Source of the DNA: Acidimicrobiaceae bacterium
GTDB lineage: Bacteria > Actinomycetota > Acidimicrobiia > Acidimicrobiales > Aldehydirespiratoraceae
NCBI GenBank assembly: GCA_009843735.1
Contig: VYCW01000137.1
Location: 1 to 59,623, forward strand
DNA: 59,623 nucleotides
Direction of reading: 5' to 3'
Below the pieces are notes generated by a model that was not told the DNA's origin, did not search any database, and saw only the letters and a list, made by a program, of their open reading frames with translations. Shown in pieces: positions 43,067-50,515 of this stretch (position 1 is the stretch's first letter; each line of letters begins with the position of its first letter). A program made the position numbers and the translations under genes.

Positions 43067-44092
43067 ATGCAACTGGCGATGATCGGCGCCGGACGGATGG
43101 GGGCAGACATGTCTCGGCGCCTTCGCCGTGGGGGCCATGAGGTCCTCGTGCACGACCTGTCAGCCGAAGCGCTCGAGCCGCTGGGGCGCGAAGGACTCGA
43201 CACCTACACCGATCTCGAGTCGCTGGTCGCGGCGATGGACCCGCCGCGGATCGCATGGGTCATGATTCCGGCGGGGCATGTCGGCGATGCCGTTGATGCG
43301 CTTGCGTCTCATTTGGACACCGATGACATCGTCGTCGACGGAGGCAACTCCTGGTACCGGGACGCGATCGACCGCGCCGCCGCGATGGCGCAGCGCGGAA
43401 TCCACTACGTGGACTGTGGGGTTTCAGGGGGAGTATTCGGGCTTCAACGCGGCTACTGCTTGATGCTCGGCGGTTCTGAGGCAGCCGTGTCGCGGCTGGG
43501 CCCGATCCTCGAGACGCTCGCCCCCGGCGTTGATGCCGCTCCTCGCACCCGTGGCCGCGATGGACCCCCGTCGCCGGCAGAGCGTGGCTACCTGCACTGC
43601 GGCCAGGCTGGCGCCGGCCACTTCGTGAAGATGGTCCACAACGGTGTCGAGTACGCCTTGATGGCCGCCTACGCCGAGGGATTCAACATCCTGCGCCACG
43701 CCGACCTGGGCCTCGAAGAGCAGCCCGGCGACGCCGAATCCACTCCGGTGCGCGATCGCACTGCCTATCTGTACGACTTCGAGGCGGCCGAAGTCGCTGA
43801 GCTCTGGCGGCGGGGCAGCGTGGTCGGTTCGTGGCTGCTCGACCTCACGGCCGACGCACTCCACGCCGACCCGGAGCTCGATGGGCTCGAAGGGCGGGTC
43901 TCGGACTCCGGAGAGGGCCGATGGACCGTCCAGGCCGCCGTCGATCTGGCGGTCCCCACGCCCGTGATCTCTGCGGCCTTGTACTCAAGGTTCGCGTCGC
44001 GGGGCGAAGCCGACTTCGCCGGCCGGGTCCTGAGCGCGATGCGAAAGGAGTTCGGCGGCCACGCCGAGTCCGACCGAACGGGCGCGGCATGA
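43067..44092 (+). CDS. 6-phosphogluconate dehydrogenase, decarboxylating (short, NAD-type)
   Basis: The protein has 341 residues, the length of the short GntZ/YqeC-like class. The Rossmann motif is MIGAGRMGADMSRRL. VDGGNSWYRD, VDCGVSGGVFGLQRGYCLML and GHFVKMVHNGVEYALM (catalytic Lys) are conserved. It converts 6-phosphogluconate to ribulose 5-phosphate and CO2. Together with the kinase it completes gluconate entry to the pentose pathway. It overlaps the next gene as ATGA. Confidence 0.9.
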   Translation: MQLAMIGAGRMGADMSRRLRRGGHEVLVHDLSAEALEPLGREGLDTYTDLESLVAAMDPPRIAWVMIPAGHVGDAVDALASHLDTDDIVVDGGNSWYRDAIDRAAAMAQRGIHYVDCGVSGGVFGLQRGYCLMLGGSEAAVSRLGPILETLAPGVDAAPRTRGRDGPPSPAERGYLHCGQAGAGHFVKMVHNGVEYALMAAYAEGFNILRHADLGLEEQPGDAESTPVRDRTAYLYDFEAAEVAELWRRGSVVGSWLLDLTADALHADPELDGLEGRVSDSGEGRWTVQAAVDLAVPTPVISAALYSRFASRGEADFAGRVLSAMRKEFGGHAESDRTGAA

Positions 44093-44382
44093 GACGCGAG
44101 CCGATCGACGTGCCGGCCTACTTCGCTCAGCGGCACGCGCAGATGGTGGAGTGGCGGCATCACCTGCACCGGATCCCCGAGTTGGCGTTCGATGAGCACA
44201 AGACGGCTGGCTTCGTCGCCGACCGCCTCGCTTCGTGGGGGGTGGAGGTGCACACTGGCCTCGCCGGCACCGGGGTCGTGGGGATGGTCGGGTCCGGCGA
44301 CGGACCGAGCATCGGGTTGCGGGCCGACATGGACGCGCTGGCGATCGAGCCCACTGAACAGAGCACCCCGTACGGGATTTGA
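44089..44382 (+). pseudogene. M20-family amidohydrolase, truncated at the right att-like repeat
   Basis: Only 97 codons remain: the typical start (WRHHLHRIPELAFDEHKTAG) and the first metal motif GLRADMDALAIEPTEQSTPY. The reading then enters the direct repeat (TACGGGATTTGA) and stops. Full-length M20 proteins have about 400 residues and continue to HACGHD. The missing part is not found downstream in the window, so the gene was cut by integration or recombination here. Confidence 0.85.
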
Positions 44383-44420
44383 ACCCGCTTGTGCCGCCAT
44401 GTGCCACGGTGTGCCTTAGT
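44363..44420 (+). other. Right att-like direct repeat next to the integrase
   Basis: GCACCCCGTACGGGATTTGA (44363-44382) repeats 13291-13311. GGTGTGCCTTAGT (44408-44420) repeats the flanking block. On the minus strand GCGGGTTCAAATCCCGT would fold as a tRNA T-arm with a 7-base loop, but no CCA end or other tRNA arms exist. A 10-bp palindrome AGTCATGACT follows. The site lies 90-160 bases before the integrase, a usual place for attL or attP arms. Confidence 0.6.
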
Positions 44421-44474
44421 CAGTCATGACTAGTAGGTCAAAGACGATATTTCGCGGTCCGACTGGTCGGAGAC

Positions 44475-45686
44475 TTGTGTCGCCAGGTGTCGCTCAGTAT
44501 CCTGCAATGCCTCTCAAAATATAATAATGTAAAGGATACCAATGGACCGGCCCAGACGCTCACCGCCGCCTTCTTGCGTACTGTCAACAAGCCCGGAAGG
44601 TACGGAGACGGAAGGGGCGGCTACGGGCTCAGCTTGCTCGTGCGCGCCACTCGCAACGGCCGGCTGTCCAAGACCTGGAGCCAACGCCTATACAACAATG
44701 GCAAACCAGCGATGGTCGGCTTGGGCAGCTACCCGATCGTCACGCTTGCGGAGGCACGGGCCAAGTGCATGGAGAACCGCCGCGCCATCGAACATGGCCG
44801 CGACCTGCGGTCACCGGCGATGCCGACCGTCGCCGAGGCACTGGAGCGTGTGATCGAGACCCGTGAGCAGCACTGGCGCAACCCGCGCACGGCCAAGGCC
44901 TGGCGGTCCTCGGTGCACAACCATGCCGCCGCCATCATCGATCGCCGCGTCGACCAAGTAAGCACCGCCGATGTCTTGGCTGTGCTCAACCCGGTGTGGA
45001 CCGCGAAGCCCGAACTTGGCCGCAAGCTGCGCCAGCGACTGTCGATGGCATTCAGGTGGGCAGTCGCCGCGAACCACATCGCCACCAACCCCGCAGGCGA
45101 CGCCTTAGCGGGTGTGTTGCCCCGCAACGCCGGCAACGGCGGCCACTTCGACTCGCTACCCGCGAGCGAAGTCCCGGCCGCTTTGGGCACCATCGACGCC
45201 AGCGCCGCGTTCTGGTCGACCAAGGCCGCCATCAGGATGCTGGCTTTGACCGCCACCCGCTCAGGCGAAGTACGCGGCATGCGTTGGGACGAGATCAACG
45301 GCAGCGTGTGGACCATCCCCGCGGACAGAACCAAGACCGCCAAACCTCAGCGGGTGCCGCTGTCATCCGCGGCGCTGGCGGTGCTGGGGCAGGCCCGCAC
45401 CCTCAGCGACGACAGCGGATATGTGTTCCCGAACCGGCGCGGCCGCCAGACCACCGTAGAGGCGCTGTCGAAGTTGTGCCGCGATCAGGGCTTGGCCATG
45501 ACACCGCACGGCCTGCGATCCTCGTTCCGCAGTTGGTGCGCCGAACAAGGCATCTCCCGCGGAGTGGCCGAAATGAGTCTCGGCCACGTCGTGCGAGGTG
45601 TAGAAGGCGCCTACCAGCGCTCAGACCTCCTCGACGCCCGGGCCGAGGTCATGGAGCAATGGGGCCAATACCTCTCCGGCATCTGA
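44475..45686 (+). CDS. Tyrosine recombinase/integrase (DUF4102 + catalytic domain), 5' end uncertain
   Basis: The frame has 403 residues. It contains the N-terminal DUF4102 domain (YGLSLLVRATRNG; PAMVGLGSYPIVTLAEARAK) and a catalytic domain with Arg in TRSGEVRG, H-x-x-R in HGLRSSFR, His in LGHVVRG and the Tyr in GAYQRSD. In-frame starts (TTG 44475, GTG 44487) lie upstream of a perfect TATAAT. The best start signal, AAAGGA five bases before ATG 44542, is in another frame. A one-base loss just after that ATG would explain this, so the gene may be frameshifted at its start. Confidence 0.85.
   Translation: MCRQVSLSILQCLSKYNNVKDTNGPAQTLTAAFLRTVNKPGRYGDGRGGYGLSLLVRATRNGRLSKTWSQRLYNNGKPAMVGLGSYPIVTLAEARAKCMENRRAIEHGRDLRSPAMPTVAEALERVIETREQHWRNPRTAKAWRSSVHNHAAAIIDRRVDQVSTADVLAVLNPVWTAKPELGRKLRQRLSMAFRWAVAANHIATNPAGDALAGVLPRNAGNGGHFDSLPASEVPAALGTIDASAAFWSTKAAIRMLALTATRSGEVRGMRWDEINGSVWTIPADRTKTAKPQRVPLSSAALAVLGQARTLSDDSGYVFPNRRGRQTTVEALSKLCRDQGLAMTPHGLRSSFRSWCAEQGISRGVAEMSLGHVVRGVEGAYQRSDLLDARAEVMEQWGQYLSGI
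44520..44536 (+). promoter_or_regulatory. TATAAT -10 box and AAAGGA ribosome site before ATG 44542
   Basis: TATAAT at 44520-44525 and AAAGGA at 44531-44536, then 5 bases and ATG 44542. This is the strongest promoter/RBS match in the window, yet ATG 44542 opens a frame different from the integrase. Confidence 0.6.
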
Positions 45687-45769
45687 CAACGAAGCTGTGT
45701 CAACCGCATCCGCGCGGCCACGGTTCTGCCTCCCGATAATGACGCTGGATGGCTGATGCTGTTTGCACA

Positions 45770-45803
45770 CCGGCGGGTTGCGGGTATGCGGCCAGCCCGC
45801 CGG
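45770..45803 (+). terminator. Hairpin after the integrase gene; rest of spacer empty
   Basis: CCGGCGGG (45770-45777) pairs with CCCGCCGG (45796-45803) over an 18-base loop, with no T-run. Nothing else is recognised in the spacer 45687-45937. Confidence 0.4.
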
Positions 45804-45937
45804 ACGGGGTCAATGGGTCGAAGCCGGCGCCGGGCTAGCTCACCACGCCGACACCGGGGTGACGCCACGGCGGCGGGCTGCCCCGGATTGGGAGATGCCC
45901 CTGTAGGGCGCTAGAAACAGGCGTTGCCATTAGCGCG

Positions 45938-46918
45938 TTACTTGGCCTCACGTTTGGCTTCAGGGTGTGGTTGGCGGGCGAGTTCCCAGATGCACCAGTC
46001 CAGGGCTCCTGGCTTGACCTGGCCGTGGCGCGCGTATTGCAGGAACGCCTCCTCAAAGCGGTCGTAGTCGTGCTCGACTTGCCATTCAGACCGGAATATG
46101 CCCGAGGGGGTCAGTGCCCGTCTGAGCCAGATGTCGTTGATGTGAACCGGTGCGTTCCCGCCCGTGACAGCGGTCACGATCAGCGACGCCGTCTTGGGTC
46201 CGACGCCGCGCAGATCCAACAGGTAGCGTCTGAGCTGCGCGGGATTATCGGGCGGCGGTATCCGCTCAAGCGCATCGACCGCGGCCGCAATGTACGCGCA
46301 CTTGTTGGGGAATCTGTATCTTCCGACACCGGCGACCGGCGTTCTCAACACGGACTCGATGGCGTCGGCGTCGGCGTCGGGCTGTTGTTGCAGCAGGGCC
46401 ATCACCGGCTCCAAGAACGCGTCGCCGCTCTCGGCTTTGATCCCGCCGCCGTGCAACAGACCCCACACAACAGCCTCCACAACATCCATCGGCGCGTACG
46501 CGTCGGTGTAACCACCGGTGCGGGTCTGGTCGATCCACCACGCCGGAGTCCCAAAATCGTCGTAGCGGCCCCACCGCACATCCCAGGCATCGCCGCGCAC
46601 GTCAAGCCTGAACACCGCCTCGCCGCGTGGCGGCCATCTTGGCGGCTCGCTCGCGTGGCCGTCGACGTGTGGGATCGACTCCAGCATCGCGAAGCTGCCA
46701 GGCTCAATCCCCTCGCGCACGATCACCACGGCGTCACCAAGGTCAAGGCAGTCCACAACGTCACCGTCCTGCAAGCCCCACCGGCGACGCACGCGCTCGG
46801 GTAGACGCAAATGGCCCTTTCGGGTGACCCTCACGCCCTCAAAGGCTGCCACGGCCCAGCACCCTAGCCAGCCGGCTGAATGCTCGCGGCTCGGTGAGCG
46901 ATACAGCGGTGCCTGCAT
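45938..46918 (-). CDS. HhH-GPD DNA glycosylase with N-terminal AbrB/SpoVT-like domain
   Basis: The protein has 326 residues from ATG 46918; GTG 46852 would give a shorter form starting VAAFEGVRVTRKG. Residues about 26-72 match a swapped-hairpin AbrB DNA-binding domain (RVTRKGHLRLPERVRRRWGL then DGDVV). The C-terminal half has the helix-hairpin-helix LDLRGVGPKTASLIV with the OGG1-type catalytic Lys242 and Asp262 in HINDIWLRRAL. It should excise a damaged or modified base and cut the abasic site. The fusion is unusual. It is divergent from an MNT/HEPN pair, which hints at a defence or addiction role rather than routine repair. Confidence 0.72.
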   Translation of the reverse strand: MQAPLYRSPSREHSAGWLGCWAVAAFEGVRVTRKGHLRLPERVRRRWGLQDGDVVDCLDLGDAVVIVREGIEPGSFAMLESIPHVDGHASEPPRWPPRGEAVFRLDVRGDAWDVRWGRYDDFGTPAWWIDQTRTGGYTDAYAPMDVVEAVVWGLLHGGGIKAESGDAFLEPVMALLQQQPDADADAIESVLRTPVAGVGRYRFPNKCAYIAAAVDALERIPPPDNPAQLRRYLLDLRGVGPKTASLIVTAVTGGNAPVHINDIWLRRALTPSGIFRSEWQVEHDYDRFEEAFLQYARHGQVKPGALDWCIWELARQPHPEAKREAK

Positions 46919-46958
46919 CAAAGCCCGCGAAGGCGAGGAAACAACTTCCTTTAGACGT

Positions 46959-46972
46959 ATAGTTGTATACGG
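46959..46972. promoter_or_regulatory. Divergent promoter with GTATA-N4-TATAC inverted repeat
   Basis: GTATAGTTGTATAC lies between the glycosylase and MNT genes, ending about 4 bases before the MNT ATG (46976). It contains TATAGT and TATAC hexamers, so it is both -10 material and a possible operator for the MNT protein's own winged helix or the AbrB domain. Confidence 0.45.
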
Positions 46973-46975
46973 TTT

Positions 46976-47614
46976 ATGAAAGTTTCGGCACCGTCGCTCG
47001 CGCCGATCCTGCGCTCGGATGCGCAGGGCCGCATCCTGGCGCGGGTGCTCGTCGATCCGGAGAAGAGGCACAGCTTGTCGGACTTGGTCACCTGGTCGAA
47101 GACCTCGATGCCCACGGTCACACGCGAGGTCCGGCGAGCCGAGGAGGCTGGCATAGTGGTCACCGAGAAGGTCGGCCCTATCCGGTTTGTGCGCGCCGGG
47201 GTTGACCATCCTCTGTACGACTCCGTGCGTCGGATCATCCTTGCCACCTACGGCCCGCCGGTCGTGGTGGCTGAGGAGTTCGCAGATGTGGAGGGCGCTG
47301 ATGCCGTCCTGCTGTTCGGCTCATGGGCCGCACGGTATGCGGGCGAGCCCGGCAGAGCGCCCAACGACGTTGACGTGCTCGTGGTCGGCAGCGCCGACCG
47401 CGATGTCGTGGACGAGGCCGCGGAGCGAGTCGAGCGACGGATCGGCATGCCGGTGCAGGCCACCGTGCGGACTCGCTCGCAGTGGGAATCCGGCCGAGAG
47501 AGTTTCATCCTCGAGATCAAGTCCCGAACAATGGTGCCCGTCCTCGCGGACATCGAACAGCCATCCGCACCCGTACCTGGTGCGCTCGAGTCTCGAGGAG
47601 GCAAAGCCCCGTGA
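46976..47614 (+). CDS. MNT-type nucleotidyltransferase antitoxin with N-terminal winged helix
   Basis: The protein has 212 residues. Residues about 10-75 form a winged helix (LARVLVDPEKRHSLSDLVTW; TVTREVRRAEEAGIV). Residues about 100-190 form a minimal nucleotidyltransferase with GS (115-116) and Asp131/Asp133 in APNDVDVLVVG. Such proteins can inactivate HEPN toxins by nucleotide transfer, and the winged helix can autoregulate. It overlaps the HEPN gene as GTGA. Confidence 0.85.
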   Translation: MKVSAPSLAPILRSDAQGRILARVLVDPEKRHSLSDLVTWSKTSMPTVTREVRRAEEAGIVVTEKVGPIRFVRAGVDHPLYDSVRRIILATYGPPVVVAEEFADVEGADAVLLFGSWAARYAGEPGRAPNDVDVLVVGSADRDVVDEAAERVERRIGMPVQATVRTRSQWESGRESFILEIKSRTMVPVLADIEQPSAPVPGALESRGGKAP

Positions 47615-48087
47615 GCTGGGCGCGCGGACGCGCAGATGTGGAGCAGTTGATCACCGACGGCGAGCTCGAGCGGGTGAGGCCCTCTGTCGAGGTGGCGGCC
47701 CGCCTGCTTGCTGATGCCGGCGCGCACATCAGCCTCGCTTCCAAAGGCATTGAAGAGGATCCCGCCGGTGCACTTCAGCTTTGCTACGACGCCGCCCGCA
47801 AGGCGGCAACCGCTCTCCTCGCGGTGCAGGGGCTGCGAGCCACGTCCCGAGGGGGCCACATCGCTGTGATTGATGCCGTCCGCGTCCAATTCAACGATGA
47901 GGGCGGGATGGCGATATTTGGGCGATTGCACGCTCTGCGTCGACGTCGCAACCGTTCCGAGTATCCCGACGATGAGTCGCCGGGTGTCAACGAGGATGAC
48001 GCCCGCAGGGCGCTCGACACCGCCCGGGCTGTACTCCAGGCCGCCGAGCAACTCCTAGGCAGCGGGCGTCTCGGCATCTTCGGCTAA
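47611..48087 (+). CDS. HEPN-domain toxin partner of the MNT protein
   Basis: The protein has 158 residues from GTG 47611. It is all-helical with AALQLCYDAARKAATALLAV-like helices (residues 53-72). The motif is LRRRRNRSEYPDD near 109-121; the RN...Y pattern stands where many HEPN ribonucleases have Rx4-6H. Coupling to an MNT gene is the classic type VII arrangement. Loss of the canonical His could mean altered or weak RNase activity. Confidence 0.75.
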   Translation: MSWARGRADVEQLITDGELERVRPSVEVAARLLADAGAHISLASKGIEEDPAGALQLCYDAARKAATALLAVQGLRATSRGGHIAVIDAVRVQFNDEGGMAIFGRLHALRRRRNRSEYPDDESPGVNEDDARRALDTARAVLQAAEQLLGSGRLGIFG

Positions 48088-48441
48088 GACTCGAGATCAT
48101 CAAGGGTCAGCCGGTCCCATGGCCGTCGCCCGCTCCACCAATCGGCCTCGTCAACCGGACGCGCCCCACACGCCTCAACGCCGCCGAAACGCGCCTCCCC
48201 GCCGCCGCCAACGGCACGCCGTCCCCGCCACTCAACGGCCACACCCCCGTTGAACCTCCCGGCGACAGCCAGCCGAAGCGGCCCTGTGTTGCCGCCCGGA
48301 GACACTGATGCGTCGACAACCGGTTGAGTTGCTGGCGATTCAGAGGATGCGTTCCTGGCTGCCGCGTGCCGGGTTTCGTGATCCGGTGTCGGGGCTGTGA
48401 CCGGAGGCGTCGACAGTGGTCGGCTCGACTGTTGGCGGGTG

Positions 48442-48456
48442 CGTTCGCGAGCGTTC
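48442..48456 (+). repeat. Two CGTTC motifs 10 bp apart (GCGTTCGCGA x2)
   Basis: CGTTC at 48442 and 48452, within tandem 10-mers 48441-48460. It is part of a family of phased arrays also at 48586, 49645 and 50214. Confidence 0.7.
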
Positions 48457-48505
48457 GCGATGGGCGTTGGTGGGGTGGTTTGGCCACCACACGTTTGCAC
48501 TAAAG
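48451..48505 (+). repeat. Inverted repeat flanking the K+ channel, left copy
   Basis: About 49 of 55 positions match the reverse complement of 49761-49815, with one 1-base gap. The conserved centre is GGGGTGGTTTGGCC followed by CCACACG. Confidence 0.8.
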
Positions 48506-48585
48506 AGCCCGCCCAGGCCAGGGGGGGGGACCCGACGCGAATGACGGGCCGCGGCGCCTCAGTCTGGTGCCGTCGGGGGGCCGAA

Positions 48586-48610
48586 GAACGCACTGGAACG
48601 CAGAGGAACG
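48586..48610 (-). repeat. Three GAACG motifs at 10-bp intervals
   Basis: GAACG at 48586, 48596 and 48606; this is the CGTTC array read on the minus strand, just downstream of the channel gene. Confidence 0.75.
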
Positions 48611-48641
48611 CTGTGGTGGCAACGGTGTATTTCGATATGTG

Positions 48642-49418
48642 TCAGATTGGGGTTTGCTCCGTCCCAGCGGTCAACTGTCTCAGTTCGTCAATGGCAGCTT
48701 GTAGCTGTTCAAGTCGGTCACTGATGTCCTGCTCCGGCTGTCGTTGCTTTGTTATCGCGGCTGCGACATTCGCGGTCACGACCCCGAACGCGGCTATCCC
48801 GGTGACCATGAGCACCGCGGCGATGAGGCGGCCCTCCGTTGTCGCCGGGGCGATGTCGCCGTAGCCGACGGTGGTGACGGTAGTGATGGCCCACCATGCG
48901 GCGTCTCCGTAGTGGTCGATGGCACCGTTGCTGTCTTCCTCGACCAGCCACACTCCGGCTGAACCGGCTGCGAGGATGACCGGTATCACCACTATCACGG
49001 CGCGCCCGGCGAGGCCTCCCCACAGGCGAAGAGCCGTTTGCCAGATGCTGGTGGCGTAGACGGTCACGCGGGCTGCCCGCAGGACGCGTAGCGCTCTCGC
49101 GGAGCGCAGAATCCGTAGAGGCCGGAAGTAGGGCAGCACCGACAGAACGACGATGCCGACGTCGTACCAGTGCGAAGCTAGGTACTGCCGTCGGCTGCCG
49201 CGGGCGAACCAGACCCGGACGGCTAGGTCAACGGCGAACAGTCCCCATATTGCCCAGTTGGCAACTATCGCCGCCAGCGCCACTGCCCCCTGTGTGGTGT
49301 CTTCCAGCACGACAAGTGGAACGCTGGCCAGCGCGAGAACCAGCAGGGGAACATCGGCGGCCTGCTCCCAACGGGCCATCGCACTAGGCGCGCTTCGATT
49401 GGGGTTATCCGCGGTCAT
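48642..49418 (-). CDS. Voltage-gated-type potassium channel
   Basis: The protein has 258 residues. Six membrane segments are predicted, including an S4-like helix with regularly spaced arginines (RPLRILRSARALRVLRAARV, residues 99-118). The pore has WWAITTVTTVGYGD with the K+ selectivity filter TVGYGD at 183-188. A short C-terminal coiled coil (ISDRLEQLQAAIDELRQL) could hold the tetramer together. It stands alone inside the defence island, flanked by inverted repeats. Confidence 0.92.
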   Translation of the reverse strand: MTADNPNRSAPSAMARWEQAADVPLLVLALASVPLVVLEDTTQGAVALAAIVANWAIWGLFAVDLAVRVWFARGSRRQYLASHWYDVGIVVLSVLPYFRPLRILRSARALRVLRAARVTVYATSIWQTALRLWGGLAGRAVIVVIPVILAAGSAGVWLVEEDSNGAIDHYGDAAWWAITTVTTVGYGDIAPATTEGRLIAAVLMVTGIAAFGVVTANVAAAITKQRQPEQDISDRLEQLQAAIDELRQLTAGTEQTPI

Positions 49419-49644
49419 AGGCTCGTCTCCTTCGGTGGACTTGCTCTCATCTAGCAGAGACGGTCAGCGTGGGTGCCAAGTCCGCCCCGAAACGGGGGAA
49501 GCAGCAGGTCCCTGCTCCCTGCTGGAGCGTTCGGCGGACGAACCGGGGGCAGCCCAAGGGGGGTCACGCTGAACGGGCTGGCCGAATTACGCAATTCGTC
49601 AATCCAAGAATCGAAAGTACCGATATGTAACGTCATCGCAACGG

Positions 49645-49680
49645 CGTTCACGCGTGCGTTCCTCAGCGTTCCGTACGTTC
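49645..49680 (+). repeat. Four CGTTC motifs at 9-12-bp intervals
   Basis: CGTTC at 49645, 49657, 49667 and 49676, upstream of the K+ channel gene. Confidence 0.7.
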
Positions 49681-49760
49681 CTCGGGCCGAAGACGACGCC
49701 GTTCGATGCTCGGACAGGGACTGTTCGACTATCGAACGACCTTGATGTTCGAGGGCGGCA

Positions 49761-49815
49761 CTTCTAGTGCAAGCGTGTGGCGGCCAAACCACCCCGAAAC
49801 GCCCAACGCGAACGC
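49761..49815 (-). repeat. Inverted repeat flanking the K+ channel, right copy
   Basis: Reverse complement of 48451-48505 at about 90% identity; the pair encloses 1.36 kb containing only the channel gene and CGTTC arrays. Confidence 0.8.
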
Positions 49816-50213
49816 ACCCCCCACCACAACCCATCGCACCGACCATTCGACCACCTCGACCCGGACTCCATGGGTCACTTCCGCATCCGTCACCGTCCAA
49901 CCGGCCGAACGCAGCCATTCAAGGACACCAACGGGCACTTGCAGCACACCGCAGTCAGTCGCCGCCGCAGCCCTCGCTCATGGGGCGCAGCACCGGGCGC
50001 TGGTCGAGGAGTTCGTCGCCTGTAGCGGCCGATACATCGTCGAGACCTGCGTGAAGCTGTTGGACCACCTCGGCTGTTGTTGTGGCCCGCCGGGTGTGTG
50101 TGCATGGTCCTGTGGCTGTGGGCTGTCGCTGGGTGTCACGGTGACCAGCCTGGCCACTCTGGCCGTGAATGGCACTGTCGAAGGCGTCGGAAGACCCGCC
50201 CTTGGCCCGATCG

Positions 50214-50248
50214 CGTTCGCGAGCGTTCCTGAGCGTTCCTTTGCGTTC
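50214..50248 (+). repeat. Four CGTTC motifs at exactly 10-bp intervals
   Basis: CGTTC at 50214, 50224, 50234 and 50244; two units are the perfect tandem GAGCGTTCCT. It lies 270 bases before the AlpA-like gene. Confidence 0.8.
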
Positions 50249-50273
50249 GTGGGGCTTCGTAGCTTGGGGGCCC

Positions 50274-50363
50274 ATGACCACCCGATCAAACTGCCCGGTC
50301 CCCACCGCAAGGACCTGCGCCATCTGTGGCGGCGCAGGCACACCACCGTCGCTGTGCCGCTGA
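50274..50363 (+). CDS. Possible 29-residue Cys-rich peptide
   Basis: It reads MTTRSNCPVPTARTCAICGG then AGTPPSLCR. Four cysteines (C-x7-C-x2-C-x9-C) could form a zinc knuckle. GGGGG lies just upstream of the ATG. It follows the fourth CGTTC array. Coding status is uncertain. Confidence 0.25.
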   Translation: MTTRSNCPVPTARTCAICGGAGTPPSLCR

Positions 50364-50515
50364 CCGCGCCGACCCACAGCCGCCTCAGCGGCCACCGCGT
50401 CTTGGTCGACTCGACTCCCGAGCCCTCGACGTGATGGGCCAGCCGCCCAACAACCCGCCGCGCCGGGTCGCCGCGCATCGAAGCCACAGCGGTGCCGACC
50501 GTGAAGGGAGCTGAC

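Larger units (their letters stand above)
48088..48641. other. 554-base non-coding stretch between the HEPN and K+ channel genes
   Basis: No convincing gene is present. The left half is Pro/Arg/Gly-coding in every frame, as expected of GC-rich non-coding DNA. The right half holds the CGTTC array at 48442, the first 55-bp inverted-repeat copy (48451-48505), an 8-base G-run near 48523-48530 and the reverse-oriented GAACG array at 48586. Confidence 0.6.
49419..50515. other. 1.1-kb stretch without a recognised gene, rich in repeats
   Basis: Long open frames exist in several phases but none has a recognisable domain, and codon content looks like random GC-rich DNA. It holds the CGTTC arrays at 49645 and 50214, the right inverted-repeat copy (49761-49815) and possibly a 29-residue Cys-rich ORF at 50274. 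A 72-codon minus frame (49729-49947) encodes a hydrophobic segment that includes the repeat (SGWFGRHTLALE) and might be a degraded membrane gene. Confidence 0.5.

Noticed and set aside
44363-44400. tRNA gene on the minus strand
   Set aside because: GGGTTCAAATCCCG looks like a T-arm, but no acceptor, D or anticodon arms and no CCA end are present; kept only as an att-like site.
48088-48593. 169-codon minus-strand gene (48593-48084)
   Set aside because: Pro/Arg/Gly/Ala-rich translation with no domain; the frame crosses the repeat arrays. Typical spurious open frame in GC-rich DNA.
49706-50434. 242-codon plus-strand gene
   Set aside because: No domain, Thr/Pro/Ser-rich start, and it runs through the CGTTC array and inverted repeat; coding not supported.
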